In this document: positions 52,288 to 61,084 of the stretch, piece after piece
How positions within the stretch are numbered: position 1 is the stretch's first letter
Layout: each line of letters begins with the position of its first letter
Assembly (NCBI GenBank): GCA_040387555.1
Contig: JAZKDO010000003.1
Span: 62,001-126,000 of the forward strand
Direction: 5' to 3'
Length of the DNA: 64,000 nt
Source of the DNA: UBA4416 sp040387555
Lineage (GTDB): Bacteria > Bacteroidota > Bacteroidia > B-17B0 > Aurantibacillaceae
Made by a program: the position numbers and the translations under genes
The notes under the pieces: model-generated
Told to the model about the DNA's origin: nothing
Databases searched by the model: none
What the model saw: the letters and a program-made list of their open reading frames with translations, nothing else

Positions 52288-53235
52288 TTATTTTTTAAAA
52301 AACTCTGCTTCGTTACTAATATATTGCTTGTTTTCCGATCGCGGATCAATCACGTATAAAAGATTTATTTCGTCTCCATTTTGAGGAAAAAATATTGGTA
52401 ATGCTTCACGGTTTTGATATTGTGCAACACTGTCAAATCCTCCTGAAATTTTATTTTCTAACAGCAGTTTAGTGTTATTCCAGTTTTTGCCTAAAACACA
52501 TTTCCAATAAATACCATCGTCTGGGAGACCCGAAAAATCTGCTGAATAACTATCTTTCAAATAAGTGTGTTGAAGATATTGATTTGTTCCTCTCTGAAAA
52601 ACAACGATAACTGCATCCATTGAACTCGAGTTGTTTATTTTTACGTTGTTTTTTGTTTCAAAAATTTTCTCCGTGCCAAAGTACCCTTTATATGGTTTGT
52701 CACCATTAGACATATCAATTACTGATAATTTTGTTTCATAGGATGTAACTTCTTTTTCCGGCAACAATTCTGTTTTGGGTTTTGAGCTAAATATAGAAAG
52801 GATTAACATTAATAATCCCACTGCGATGGGTGTTGCAAATAAAACATATTTATAATCCGTGTACCTATTTGTAGTATTTGCTGCTTGAGCCCTTACTGCT
52901 TTTTTCTTAATTTGATTGTAATGATTTTTATAATAATCTCTTCTTTTCAAATCTTCATCATTAACCGCCCATTCTTTCTGGCCTTTTTGCCGGGAATGTT
53001 TTGGCTGAAGTTTTGTTACAGAATCTGAAAAATTAGCAGTATCATATCTTTTTCTTGAATGAGGATTAATAAGAGTGTTATAGGCTTTTAATATAACTTC
53101 AAACAAATGTTTGGCATTCGGATCATTCGGATTTTTATCAGGGTGATAAACTTTAGCAAGTTTTCTGAAAGCAGTTTTAATTTCAATCTCATTAGCATTT
53201 TTTGAAAGCCCAAGTATTGAGTAGTAATCTGCCAT
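52288..53235 (-). CDS. Membrane-anchored J-domain protein
   Basis: The 315-residue protein has an N-terminal J domain (residues 1-65) with the HPD motif in VYHPDKNPND, which stimulates DnaK ATPase. A basic linker follows (about 75-110), then one membrane segment (about 128-147), and a C-terminal domain (about 165-315) of unknown fold. There is no Gly/Phe-rich or zinc-finger region, so it is not DnaJ itself but a specialised co-chaperone. It is likely to recruit DnaK to the inner membrane. It is coupled to the alpha/beta hydrolase downstream. Confidence 0.9.
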   Translation of the reverse strand: MADYYSILGLSKNANEIEIKTAFRKLAKVYHPDKNPNDPNAKHLFEVILKAYNTLINPHSRKRYDTANFSDSVTKLQPKHSRQKGQKEWAVNDEDLKRRDYYKNHYNQIKKKAVRAQAANTTNRYTDYKYVLFATPIAVGLLMLILSIFSSKPKTELLPEKEVTSYETKLSVIDMSNGDKPYKGYFGTEKIFETKNNVKINNSSSMDAVIVVFQRGTNQYLQHTYLKDSYSADFSGLPDDGIYWKCVLGKNWNNTKLLLENKISGGFDSVAQYQNREALPIFFPQNGDEINLLYVIDPRSENKQYISNEAEFFKK

Positions 53236-53287
53236 TAAAATAAAAACACGTTATCTGATAATTAGAAAAATGAAATATGGCAAGCCG

Positions 53288-54976
53288 TTATTTCACCTTA
53301 TACGTTTTTGTAAAATCATAATAACGCATAGCGTTTAAATACAATCCCTTTACATTATTAGTTAGTAAACGATAAGATCCCTCGTACCATAAAGGAATAA
53401 TAACTGCGTCATTCATTAGTACTTGCTCAGCTTTCATGAAATAGAAATAGCTAGTATCCCTATTGTTTGCGTCACGCCCCTTTTTAAAATACATGTCGTA
53501 AGTTAAATTTTGATACCGGGATGTATTTGGAAAACTAGCCGTTTCCATGTCTGCAGGAACACCATCGCCGGAAAATAAACTTAAAAAAGACTCAGGACTT
53601 GAAAAATCTGCTACCCATGCATCTCTGTACAGGTCGCTTTTTCCGTGCATTTGCAAATCATATTTTTGAATATTTGGTAATGATTCAAAATTGACATTTA
53701 TGTTTAAATTTTCTTTTAACTGTTTCTGTAATTCCACAGCTACTGTGCTATTTCTTGAATTACCGGAATTAACTAAAATCCTTACTTCGGGAAATCCTTT
53801 GCCATTAGGATATCCAGCCTCGCTTAGAAGCATCTTCGCTTTCTCAATATCTAATGAGTAGCCTTTTATTTTCTTAATATCATAACCACTAAAAGTATTT
53901 GGAGTAATTCCATATACAGCTGCACCAATAGCCTGTCCTTGTAAAACATTATCCACAAGTTTTTCTTTATCAATGGCATAATTAATGGCTTGCCTTACTT
54001 TAATATCATCAAAAGGTTTTTGTTTTGTATTAAAAACATAAAACTGACTAAACATTTCTGGTTCCCTTTGTAAAAGCGACTTTGGTGGATGGCTGATAAA
54101 TTCTTTAATGTTTTTTTCCACTACATCTTTAACTCTTAGGGAAGGTAATGTATTGATTAGGTCTATTTTTTGGTTTTCAAAAAGAGATAATCCATCTTCA
54201 ATGGATGGAGTAATTAATACAATCAGTGAATCTAAATAGGGAAGTGAAAATCCTGCACTATCTTTAAGAAAGTAGGTAGGGTTTTTAATGAGCACCACCT
54301 TTTCTTTTGTGGATGAAACATCATAAATAAAGGGTCCTGCACCCGTTTTAAGATTTTGACCATAAGCTTTAAGTGCAGTTTCATTAATTACCGCAGCCGA
54401 AGGGTTGGCAAGTAATTTTGCAAAACTCAGACTGGGATTCACGAGTTCCAGCGAAAAAGTGTAATCGTCAATAATTTTAACACCGGCAATAGAAGAAGTT
54501 TTCTTATCAAAAAACTCATTAGCGCCAACTAAACGGTCTTTCAAAATGGTATTAAACTGATAATTATTTTCAGTTTTTGTGGCCATATTTTCAAGAGTAA
54601 ATTTAACATCTTTACTTGTGATTTCAGGACCTTTACCGTCTTCATAACATTTATCATCCTGAAAATGCGCCCCTTTCAAAAGATGAAATGTGATTTTCAG
54701 TCCGTCACCAGAAACTTCCCATTTTTCAGCTAATCCTGGAATAACTTCTAAAGTTTTAGCATCAAGCCTTACAATGCATTCATGTATTTGAGAGGCAATG
54801 AGTCCTTCAACCTGGGATGTAATAGAAAGCGGGTAAAGTGTAGCAACCTGATTGTCTTCAGCCATTACAAAAGTACCACCATTTTTGTCGGAATGGTTGT
54901 TTTCTGTTTCATGATTTTTACATCCAAAAAACATAAAGGACAGCGCGAATACTATTAGTGAAATGTTAAAATTCAT
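53288..54976 (-). CDS. Family 5 extracellular solute-binding lipoprotein (peptide ABC transporter type)
   Basis: The 562-residue protein has a lipoprotein signal with lipobox Cys at residue 19 (MFFGCKN) and the SBP_bac_5 domain (about 60-545), recognisable by DDYTFSLELVNPS, NPTYFLKDSAG and AINYAIDKEKLV. Such proteins bind oligopeptides or nickel for an ABC importer. No permease or ATPase genes are next to it here, so the transporter, if any, is elsewhere. It precedes the J-protein by 52 bases on the same strand. Confidence 0.9.
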   Translation of the reverse strand: MNFNISLIVFALSFMFFGCKNHETENNHSDKNGGTFVMAEDNQVATLYPLSITSQVEGLIASQIHECIVRLDAKTLEVIPGLAEKWEVSGDGLKITFHLLKGAHFQDDKCYEDGKGPEITSKDVKFTLENMATKTENNYQFNTILKDRLVGANEFFDKKTSSIAGVKIIDDYTFSLELVNPSLSFAKLLANPSAAVINETALKAYGQNLKTGAGPFIYDVSSTKEKVVLIKNPTYFLKDSAGFSLPYLDSLIVLITPSIEDGLSLFENQKIDLINTLPSLRVKDVVEKNIKEFISHPPKSLLQREPEMFSQFYVFNTKQKPFDDIKVRQAINYAIDKEKLVDNVLQGQAIGAAVYGITPNTFSGYDIKKIKGYSLDIEKAKMLLSEAGYPNGKGFPEVRILVNSGNSRNSTVAVELQKQLKENLNINVNFESLPNIQKYDLQMHGKSDLYRDAWVADFSSPESFLSLFSGDGVPADMETASFPNTSRYQNLTYDMYFKKGRDANNRDTSYFYFMKAEQVLMNDAVIIPLWYEGSYRLLTNNVKGLYLNAMRYYDFTKTYKVK

Positions 54977-55082
54977 GTTTTATCAAAAAAAGTTTAAGAC
55001 TGCCTAAATATAATAATTAATCGACTGTTTTTAAAAAATTACAGACTATTTGCCTTTTTTAAATAAAAAAGTCATTTTTATT

Positions 55083-55112
55083 TTGTTTTTCTCAAATATC
55101 GTTTTAATATTG
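55083..55112 (+). promoter_or_regulatory. Candidate promoter of the secreted protein at 55149
   Basis: TTG (55083-55085), 19 bases, and TAATATTG (55105-55112), one base away from TAnnTTTG. The box ends 36 bases before the ATG. Confidence 0.5.
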
Positions 55113-55148
55113 CAAGACTTTTTGCAGACGTGCTAAAACAATCAGACT

Positions 55149-55958
55149 ATGAAACAAATTTATTCAATATTAATACTGACTTTAATCCTTTCAACTAGAG
55201 GATTTTCACAAGGAGGTGTTATTATTTTGGAAGGAAATTACCAAGGTAAAAACCTATATGTACAAAACCCTTTTGGTAGTGGCGGTGTTGGTTTTTGTGT
55301 AACTGAAGTTTTAGTAAATGGAAATATTACAACCGACGAAACGAACTCAAGTGCATTTGAAGTAGATTTTAAACCTCATAAATTAACTATTGGAGAGAAA
55401 GTTGAAATAAAAATCAAGCATAAAGAAGATTGTAAGCCTAAAGTATTAAATCCGGAAGTCCTTAAACCAAAAAGTACATTTGAAGTAATATCAATGACGG
55501 TTGATAAAGACGGAACTGTAAAATGGTCAACAAAATCAGAAACTGGTAAATTAGCCTATGCAGTTGAACAATTCCGCTGGAGTAAATGGGTGAAAGTAGG
55601 CGAGGTTGATGGAAAAGGTACTCCATCTACAAATAATTATGAATTTAAAGTTGCCCCTCATTCAGGTAAAAATCAAATAAGGGTTCGTCAAACAGATTAT
55701 AGTGGGCAGCCACGTCTATCAAAACCAGTTGATTTTATGTCTGCTGAGCCGGAAATTACATTTGCGCCAATTAAAGTGTCAAAAGAAATTAGTTTTGTTG
55801 CAGGTGATAAACCGCATGACACTATGTATGAAATTTATGATCAATACGGGAATGTTGTAAAAAGAGGTTACGGTTCAAATGTAGACGCCTCTAACCTTGC
55901 TAAGGGAGGTTATTTTTTAAACTACGACAATAAAATGGGTGAGTTTATTAAGAAATAA
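55149..55958 (+). CDS. Secreted protein of unknown function
   Basis: The 269-residue protein has a signal peptide (about residues 1-20). A region of two Ig-like beta sandwiches seems to follow (about 25-120 and 125-195), and the C-terminus (about 205-269) ends ASNLAKGGYFLNYDNKMGEF, which resembles a shortened T9SS sorting domain (LxKGxYxL pattern) but without the Lys-rich end of typical ones. The protein is common-looking for this phylum; I cannot name its function. A strong terminator follows. Confidence 0.75.
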   Translation: MKQIYSILILTLILSTRGFSQGGVIILEGNYQGKNLYVQNPFGSGGVGFCVTEVLVNGNITTDETNSSAFEVDFKPHKLTIGEKVEIKIKHKEDCKPKVLNPEVLKPKSTFEVISMTVDKDGTVKWSTKSETGKLAYAVEQFRWSKWVKVGEVDGKGTPSTNNYEFKVAPHSGKNQIRVRQTDYSGQPRLSKPVDFMSAEPEITFAPIKVSKEISFVAGDKPHDTMYEIYDQYGNVVKRGYGSNVDASNLAKGGYFLNYDNKMGEFIKK

Positions 55959-55980
55959 ATTCATTTGTATAATTATATCA

Positions 55981-56012
55981 AAACGCCCTGAAAATACTTC
56001 AGGGCGTTTTTA
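55981..56012 (+). terminator. Intrinsic terminator after the secreted protein gene
   Basis: Perfect 13-base arms AAAACGCCCTGAA and TTCAGGGCGTTTT with a five-base loop, followed by T. It lies 22 bases after the stop codon. Confidence 0.9.
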
Positions 56013-56030
56013 TTTCTATTAAATTACTTT

Positions 56031-56038
56031 ACATTTGC
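56031..56038 (+). promoter_or_regulatory. -7 promoter box directly before the biotinyl carrier protein gene
   Basis: TACATTTG is exact to consensus and ends three bases before the ATG at 56042. As the strong terminator 55981-56012 lies just before it, a promoter is needed in this short stretch. No -33 TTG is seen. Confidence 0.45.
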
Positions 56039-56041
56039 TAT

Positions 56042-56554
56042 ATGTATACAATCAAAGTAAATGGCTCAAAAGAGTTCAAAACAGAACTGAATAAGCCTAA
56101 TAACAATTCGGTTTCAGGAAGTCTGAATGGAAAAGAATTTTCGGCGGATATCATAAAAGTAAGAGACGGCGTTTATCATTTATTAAAGGATTCTATGTCC
56201 TTTAATCTTGAAATTGTTAAGCAAATACCTGACGAAAAAATGATGGTTGTTAAGATTAACAATACCTCTTATACATTGGATATAAAAGATAAGTATGATG
56301 ATTTATTGCATAGTTTAGGGCTTGATAATTTGGCTGCTAAAAAAATAAATGATGTTAAAGCACCAATGCCAGGAATGGTATTAAATATATTGGTTTCAGA
56401 AGGACAGGAAGTGAAAAAGGGAGATGCGCTTATTGTTTTGGAAGCGATGAAGATGGAAAATATTTTAAAATCCCCAACAGATGGTGTGATAAAAAAAATA
56501 GCTATAACTAAAGGCATAGCAGTAGAAAAAAACCAATTATTAATTCAGTTTTAA
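56042..56554 (+). CDS. Biotinyl carrier protein of an acyl-CoA carboxylase
   Basis: The 170-residue protein has an N-terminal half resembling the linker/BT region of acyl-CoA carboxylase alpha subunits and a C-terminal biotinyl domain (about residues 100-170) with the biotin-acceptor motif EAMKMEN. It carries CO2 on biotin between a carboxylase and a carboxyltransferase. In this phylum it usually lies next to both partner genes; here it stands alone with the superoxide dismutase gene one base downstream. Confidence 0.92.
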   Translation: MYTIKVNGSKEFKTELNKPNNNSVSGSLNGKEFSADIIKVRDGVYHLLKDSMSFNLEIVKQIPDEKMMVVKINNTSYTLDIKDKYDDLLHSLGLDNLAAKKINDVKAPMPGMVLNILVSEGQEVKKGDALIVLEAMKMENILKSPTDGVIKKIAITKGIAVEKNQLLIQF

Positions 56555-56555
56555 A

Positions 56556-57296
56556 ATGAGCAACAGAAGGGATTTTTTTAAAAAAATAGGCCTGTTAGGA
56601 CTTTCGGGTGTTGCTACAAAACTGGTAAGTAATGAACAGTTAACTGCCCTTGAAATTTTAGGAAACAACGGCGCTTCTTCACAGCCCTTTAACTTAGCGC
56701 CATTGCCGTATTCATACAATGCCTTAGAGCCTTTTATTGATCAGCAAACGATGATGATCCATCACACCAAACATCACCAGGCTTATGTCAATAAATTAAA
56801 TGAAACACCATCCACTAATATTGATTTCCAGGTAGATGATATGACGAAGTGCAAACAAGTTGATTCAACCACATCTTCAGTTATCAGGAACAATTTAGGT
56901 GGTCACGTGAATCATACTTTATTCTGGACACTCCTAAAGCCGAACAAAGAAGCCAAGACAAATATGCCTTCAGGAAAATTAGCGGAAGCTATCAATAAGG
57001 AATTCAAATCATTCGATGAGTTTAAAAAACAGTTTTCTGAAAAAGCAACTAAGCATTTTGGAAGCGGTTGGTGCTGGTTGATTATGCATGAAGGTAAATT
57101 AATGATTACTACCACGCCTAATCAGGACAATCCGTTAATGAAAGTTGCTGAGCAAAAAGGGAAAATTATTATGGCGTTGGATGTTTGGGAACATGCCTAT
57201 TATTTAAAGTACCAAAATAAGCGCGCGGATTATATTTCTAATTGGTGGAATGTGGCGAACTGGGAAAAAGCCGAGGAATTTTACAACAAGGCTTAA
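56556..57296 (+). CDS. Fe/Mn superoxide dismutase with Tat-like signal
   Basis: The enzyme converts superoxide to O2 and H2O2. Residues about 45-246 are a normal Fe/Mn SOD with metal ligands His69 (in IHHTKHH), the His in GGHVNHTLFW, and Asp and His in DVWEHAYYL. Before them is an extension of about 40 residues with a twin-arginine motif NRRDFFKKIG followed by a hydrophobic stretch (LLGLSGVATK), which resembles a Tat signal. I infer export of the folded, metal-loaded enzyme to the periplasm. It is cotranscribed with the biotinyl carrier gene, one base away, and is followed by a terminator. Confidence 0.9.
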   Translation: MSNRRDFFKKIGLLGLSGVATKLVSNEQLTALEILGNNGASSQPFNLAPLPYSYNALEPFIDQQTMMIHHTKHHQAYVNKLNETPSTNIDFQVDDMTKCKQVDSTTSSVIRNNLGGHVNHTLFWTLLKPNKEAKTNMPSGKLAEAINKEFKSFDEFKKQFSEKATKHFGSGWCWLIMHEGKLMITTTPNQDNPLMKVAEQKGKIIMALDVWEHAYYLKYQNKRADYISNWWNVANWEKAEEFYNKA

Positions 57297-57315
57297 GTAT
57301 TTAGCGGATTTCATT

Positions 57316-57346
57316 TCCCGGTTAACTAGTTTCTCCGGGATTTTTT
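57316..57346 (+). terminator. Intrinsic terminator after the SOD gene
   Basis: The stem TCCCGG / CCGGGA (57316-57321 and 57335-57340) encloses a 13-base loop and is followed by six T. It separates the SOD gene from aspS. Confidence 0.75.
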
Positions 57347-57396
57347 CTTTCAAAATCTCGTTGATTTTCGGTAAATTTAAACTTTAAATTTTCATT

Positions 57397-59184
57397 ATGT
57401 TACGTACACACACCTGCGGAGAATTACGATTATCAGACATTAATAAACAAGTGACCTTAAGTGGCTGGGTTCAAAAATCCAGGGATCTAGGCGGTATGAC
57501 ATTTATTGATCTTAGAGATCGATATGGAATCACCCAGTTGGCTTTTAATGAGGATGTGGATAAAGATATGAATGCGCAGGCAAGAACAGTAAGTCGTGAA
57601 TATGTAATTCAGGTTATTGGAACTGTCATTGAACGGGAAAGTAAGAATAAAAATAATCCAACGGGCGAAGTTGAAATATTGGTTAAAGAGTTTAAGGTTT
57701 TAAATGAATCTCAAACACCACCCTTCACAATAGAAGATAATACAGATGGCGGAGATGAACTTCGGATGAAATACCGTTACCTGGATCTGCGTAGAAATGA
57801 AGTGAGGAAAAATCTGGAGTTGCGTCATCGTATGGCCATTGAAACACGTAACTACCTCGATAAACTAAATTTCCTTGAAGTTGAAACTCCGGTTTTAATC
57901 AAGTCCACACCAGAAGGCGCCCGTGATTTTGTAGTGCCAAGCCGTATGAACGAAGGTCAGTTTTATGCTTTGCCTCAATCGCCACAAACCTTTAAACAGT
58001 TATTGATGGTAGGTGGTTTCGACCGTTATTACCAGATTGTTAAATGTTTTAGAGATGAAGACCTGAGAGCCGATAGACAACCGGAGTTTACTCAAATTGA
58101 TTGTGAAATGAGCTTTGTGGAACAGCAGGATATTTTAGATACGTTTGAAGGATTGGTTCGCCATTTATTTAAAGCGGTTAAAAATATAGATATGCCTAAC
58201 GTGCCTCATATGACCTATGCAGATGCGATGCAGTATTATGGTAATGACAAACCTGATACACGTTTTGAAATGAAGTTTGTTGATTTTAAAAAAGTAACAT
58301 CAGGCAAAAGTTTTAAGGTTTTTGATGATGCGGATTTGGTGGTAGCTATTTGTGCAAAAGGTGCAGCAGAGTACACCCGTAAACAGTTAGATGAATTAAC
58401 AGAATGGGTTAAGCGCCCTCAGTTGGGTGCAACAGGTTTAATATACGCACGCCACAATGTGGACGGTACGATCAAGTCGAGCGTAGATAAATTTTATAAT
58501 GAAGAAGATCTTAAGGCATGGTCAGCTGCCTGCGGTTCACAGCCTGGAGATTTGATTTTGGTTTTAGCGGGTCCTGAGGAAAAAACCCGTAAGGCAATGA
58601 GCGAATTAAGATTAGAAATGGGCGCGCGTTTAGGCCTAAGAGATAAAACAACATTTTCTGCCTTATGGGTGATCGATTTTCCATTATTGGAATGGAACGA
58701 TGGTGATCCTAATCTTTTAGCTTCTTTAGCCGGACGTTGGCATGCTAAACATCATCCTTTTACTTCGCCAAAACCGGAAGATTTTAATTTATTGAAAACA
58801 GACCCGGGTGCAGTGCGCGCAAACGCATATGATTTAGTAATAAATGGTGTTGAAATTGGTGGAGGAAGTATCCGAATCCATAATAAGGAATTGCAGGCAC
58901 AGATGTTCGATCTCCTTGGATTCACAAAAGAAGAAGCACAGAAACAGTTTGGATTTTTAATGAATGCATTTGAATTTGGCGCCCCCCCTCATGGTGGTTT
59001 GGCTTTTGGGTTCGATAGACTTTGTTCTTTATTTGGAGGCAGTGATAGTATTCGTGATTTTATCGCGTTCCCTAAAAATAATTCTGGTCGTGATGTAATG
59101 ATTGATAGTCCCAGTGAAATTAGCGACGAACAATTAAAGGAGTTGAACATTGCTTCACTTGTTAATCACACATCAGTGAAATAA
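57397..59184 (+). CDS. aspS: Aspartate-tRNA ligase, bacterial type
   Basis: The enzyme charges tRNA-Asp. The 595 residues show the N-terminal OB fold (about 1-105), the class II core with motif 2 (FRDEDLRADRQPEF, about residues 218-231), the GAD insertion domain (about 300-410) and motif 3 (FGFDRLCSLFGG near 540). Length and the inserted GAD domain are those of the bacterial discriminating type, although I cannot say whether it also charges tRNA-Asn. A near-match -7 box TAAATTTT ends four bases before the ATG. Confidence 0.97.
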   Translation: MLRTHTCGELRLSDINKQVTLSGWVQKSRDLGGMTFIDLRDRYGITQLAFNEDVDKDMNAQARTVSREYVIQVIGTVIERESKNKNNPTGEVEILVKEFKVLNESQTPPFTIEDNTDGGDELRMKYRYLDLRRNEVRKNLELRHRMAIETRNYLDKLNFLEVETPVLIKSTPEGARDFVVPSRMNEGQFYALPQSPQTFKQLLMVGGFDRYYQIVKCFRDEDLRADRQPEFTQIDCEMSFVEQQDILDTFEGLVRHLFKAVKNIDMPNVPHMTYADAMQYYGNDKPDTRFEMKFVDFKKVTSGKSFKVFDDADLVVAICAKGAAEYTRKQLDELTEWVKRPQLGATGLIYARHNVDGTIKSSVDKFYNEEDLKAWSAACGSQPGDLILVLAGPEEKTRKAMSELRLEMGARLGLRDKTTFSALWVIDFPLLEWNDGDPNLLASLAGRWHAKHHPFTSPKPEDFNLLKTDPGAVRANAYDLVINGVEIGGGSIRIHNKELQAQMFDLLGFTKEEAQKQFGFLMNAFEFGAPPHGGLAFGFDRLCSLFGGSDSIRDFIAFPKNNSGRDVMIDSPSEISDEQLKELNIASLVNHTSVK

Positions 59185-59229
59185 AATCATTATTTCACAA
59201 AGAGATAGCAAAGTATATTAAAATAAATA

Positions 59230-60033
59230 ATGGTAACAGGACTCATAGCTTTTTTAATCATTGGTATAATTTTAGGATTAATTGGTGGTGGCGGATCTTT
59301 GCTTGGAGTGCCGGTTTTAGTATATGTTATGTGTATTGAAGCGGATTTGGCAACTACTTATTCTCTTTTCATCGTTGGAATTACTGCATTGGTTGGTGCA
59401 GCCAGTTATCTCAGGAAAGGTGAAGTTAGTGCTGAGGCTATTTTAAATTTCGCATTGGCTTCTATTGGTACTGTATTTTGTATGCGTAAGTTTGTTATGC
59501 CTGGTATTCCACTGCAGTTTGATTTTTATGGACATGTAATTCACAAGCATACTTTAATAATGGTTGTCTTTGCGATTCTGATTCTTGCCGCTTCCTATTC
59601 TATGATAATTAGCCGTAAACCTAATCGTATAAATGATGTGAAATGGAATGAGTTTGCAAGAACCCCTTTGGGTATTCCTTTCGTTTTTGTTTTGGGTATA
59701 CTTGTTGGAATTATTACTGGGTTTGTTGGTGCGGGAGGCGGATTTATTATTGTACCTGTATTAATGATTTTCATACGTTTAAATTTTAAAAAGGCCATCG
59801 GCACTTCTTTGTGCATTGTTGCTTTAAATTCAATAATTGGCTTTGCAGGGAGTATTGGAAATCAGAATTTGGATTGGAGATTCTTACTTATCATTTCTTC
59901 TTTTTGCGGTATAGGTATTTTATTAGGGAGCTTGCTGTCTAATAAAATTTCTGCTAAAAAATTAAAACCGGCTTTTGGCTGGTTTACTTTAGTTGTTGGC
60001 ATATTTGTTCTTATTAAAGAAATCATTTTATAA
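59230..60033 (+). CDS. TSUP-family membrane transporter (TauE/SafE)
   Basis: The 267-residue protein has about eight membrane segments in two halves, each with the family motif of a Gly-rich segment: GGGGSLLGVPVLVYV (about residues 17-31) and FVGAGGGFIIVPVLMIF (about 165-181). TSUP proteins export sulfite, sulfoacetate or related anions, or take up organic acids; the substrate here is unknown. Its stop overlaps the mltG start by one base, suggesting coupling. Confidence 0.9.
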   Translation: MVTGLIAFLIIGIILGLIGGGGSLLGVPVLVYVMCIEADLATTYSLFIVGITALVGAASYLRKGEVSAEAILNFALASIGTVFCMRKFVMPGIPLQFDFYGHVIHKHTLIMVVFAILILAASYSMIISRKPNRINDVKWNEFARTPLGIPFVFVLGILVGIITGFVGAGGGFIIVPVLMIFIRLNFKKAIGTSLCIVALNSIIGFAGSIGNQNLDWRFLLIISSFCGIGILLGSLLSNKISAKKLKPAFGWFTLVVGIFVLIKEIIL

Positions 60034-61082
60034 TGGCAAAGAAAACCAGTGCTTTAAAAAAAATTGCCATCTCGATCGTTCTGTTGGCTTTAATCTTTGC
60101 CGGTTTCTGGAGTTATCAGAATATTTTTAAAAGCAATGTCCATCTCGATGGAAAAAAATTCACGTATATCTATATTAAATCTAATGCAACTTTTGATGAT
60201 GTATTAGATGAATTGTATTCCCATAACATTATTGATGATCAACAGAGCTTTGAATGGATGGCTAAAGAAATGGATCTGCCTGAACATATTAATTCGGGAA
60301 AATACAGGATCGATTCAAAAATGAGTAACCGTTCCATTGTAAAGATGATCATTAATGGAAAACAGGAAAAAGTAAAATTGTTCCTTAATTCACAAATCAG
60401 AACTAAAGAACAATTTATTGATTACATCGCTGAAAAATTAGAAATAGAAAAAACAGAACTGGAGGATTATTGCTCAAACGATGATTTATTGGCTCAAGAA
60501 TACGGGTTAAACGGAGAAAATTTCATGGCTCTCATTGTTCCCCAAACCTATGAAGTAAACTGGACAACTCACATCAGTGAATTATTTGATTTATTGGATA
60601 AAACATATGATTCGGTTTGGACAAAATCCAAAAAAGACAAGGCGAAAGAGTTAGGTTATACCGTTTCTGAAATTGTTACGCTGGCTTCAATAGTGCAAAG
60701 CGAAAGCAGTATTAAAACAGAACAACAAAAGATTGCTGGTGTTTATATTAATCGGTTGAAACAGGATATGCGTTTGCAGGCCGATCCAACAGTTGTATTT
60801 GCTAATGGTAATTTTGATGTACAACGTGTTTTATCTGTGGATAAAGAAATTGATTCGCCTTATAATACATATAAATATAAAGGGTTGCCCCCGGGGCCTA
60901 TTTGCTTAGTTAATCCTTCAACAATAGACGCAGTTTTAAATTATTCCAAACATAATTACACGTACTTTTGCGCGAAACCCGACTTTAGTGGATTATCTTG
61001 TTTTACCAATGATTATACTGTTCATCAAAAGAATGCAAAGTCATATCAGGAAGCACTGAATAAAAAAGGAATTAAACGATAA
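60033..61082 (+). CDS. mltG: Endolytic murein transglycosylase MltG
   Basis: MltG cuts nascent peptidoglycan strands and terminates their synthesis. The 349-residue protein has an N-terminal membrane anchor (about residues 10-30), a LysM-like region (about 40-115) and the YceG catalytic domain (about 125-345), with the catalytic Glu in LASIVQSESS and the family stretches RLQADPTV and SPYNTYKYKGLPPGPI. It is cotranslated with the TSUP gene (overlap TAATG) and followed after two bases by the one-domain DEAD-like gene. Confidence 0.94.
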   Translation: MAKKTSALKKIAISIVLLALIFAGFWSYQNIFKSNVHLDGKKFTYIYIKSNATFDDVLDELYSHNIIDDQQSFEWMAKEMDLPEHINSGKYRIDSKMSNRSIVKMIINGKQEKVKLFLNSQIRTKEQFIDYIAEKLEIEKTELEDYCSNDDLLAQEYGLNGENFMALIVPQTYEVNWTTHISELFDLLDKTYDSVWTKSKKDKAKELGYTVSEIVTLASIVQSESSIKTEQQKIAGVYINRLKQDMRLQADPTVVFANGNFDVQRVLSVDKEIDSPYNTYKYKGLPPGPICLVNPSTIDAVLNYSKHNYTYFCAKPDFSGLSCFTNDYTVHQKNAKSYQEALNKKGIKR

Positions 61083-61084
61083 AT

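Noticed and set aside
52287..52349. Upstream ATG at 52349 for the alpha/beta hydrolase
   Set aside because: It would overlap the J-protein gene by 62 bases and adds 21 polar residues before the usual first strand.
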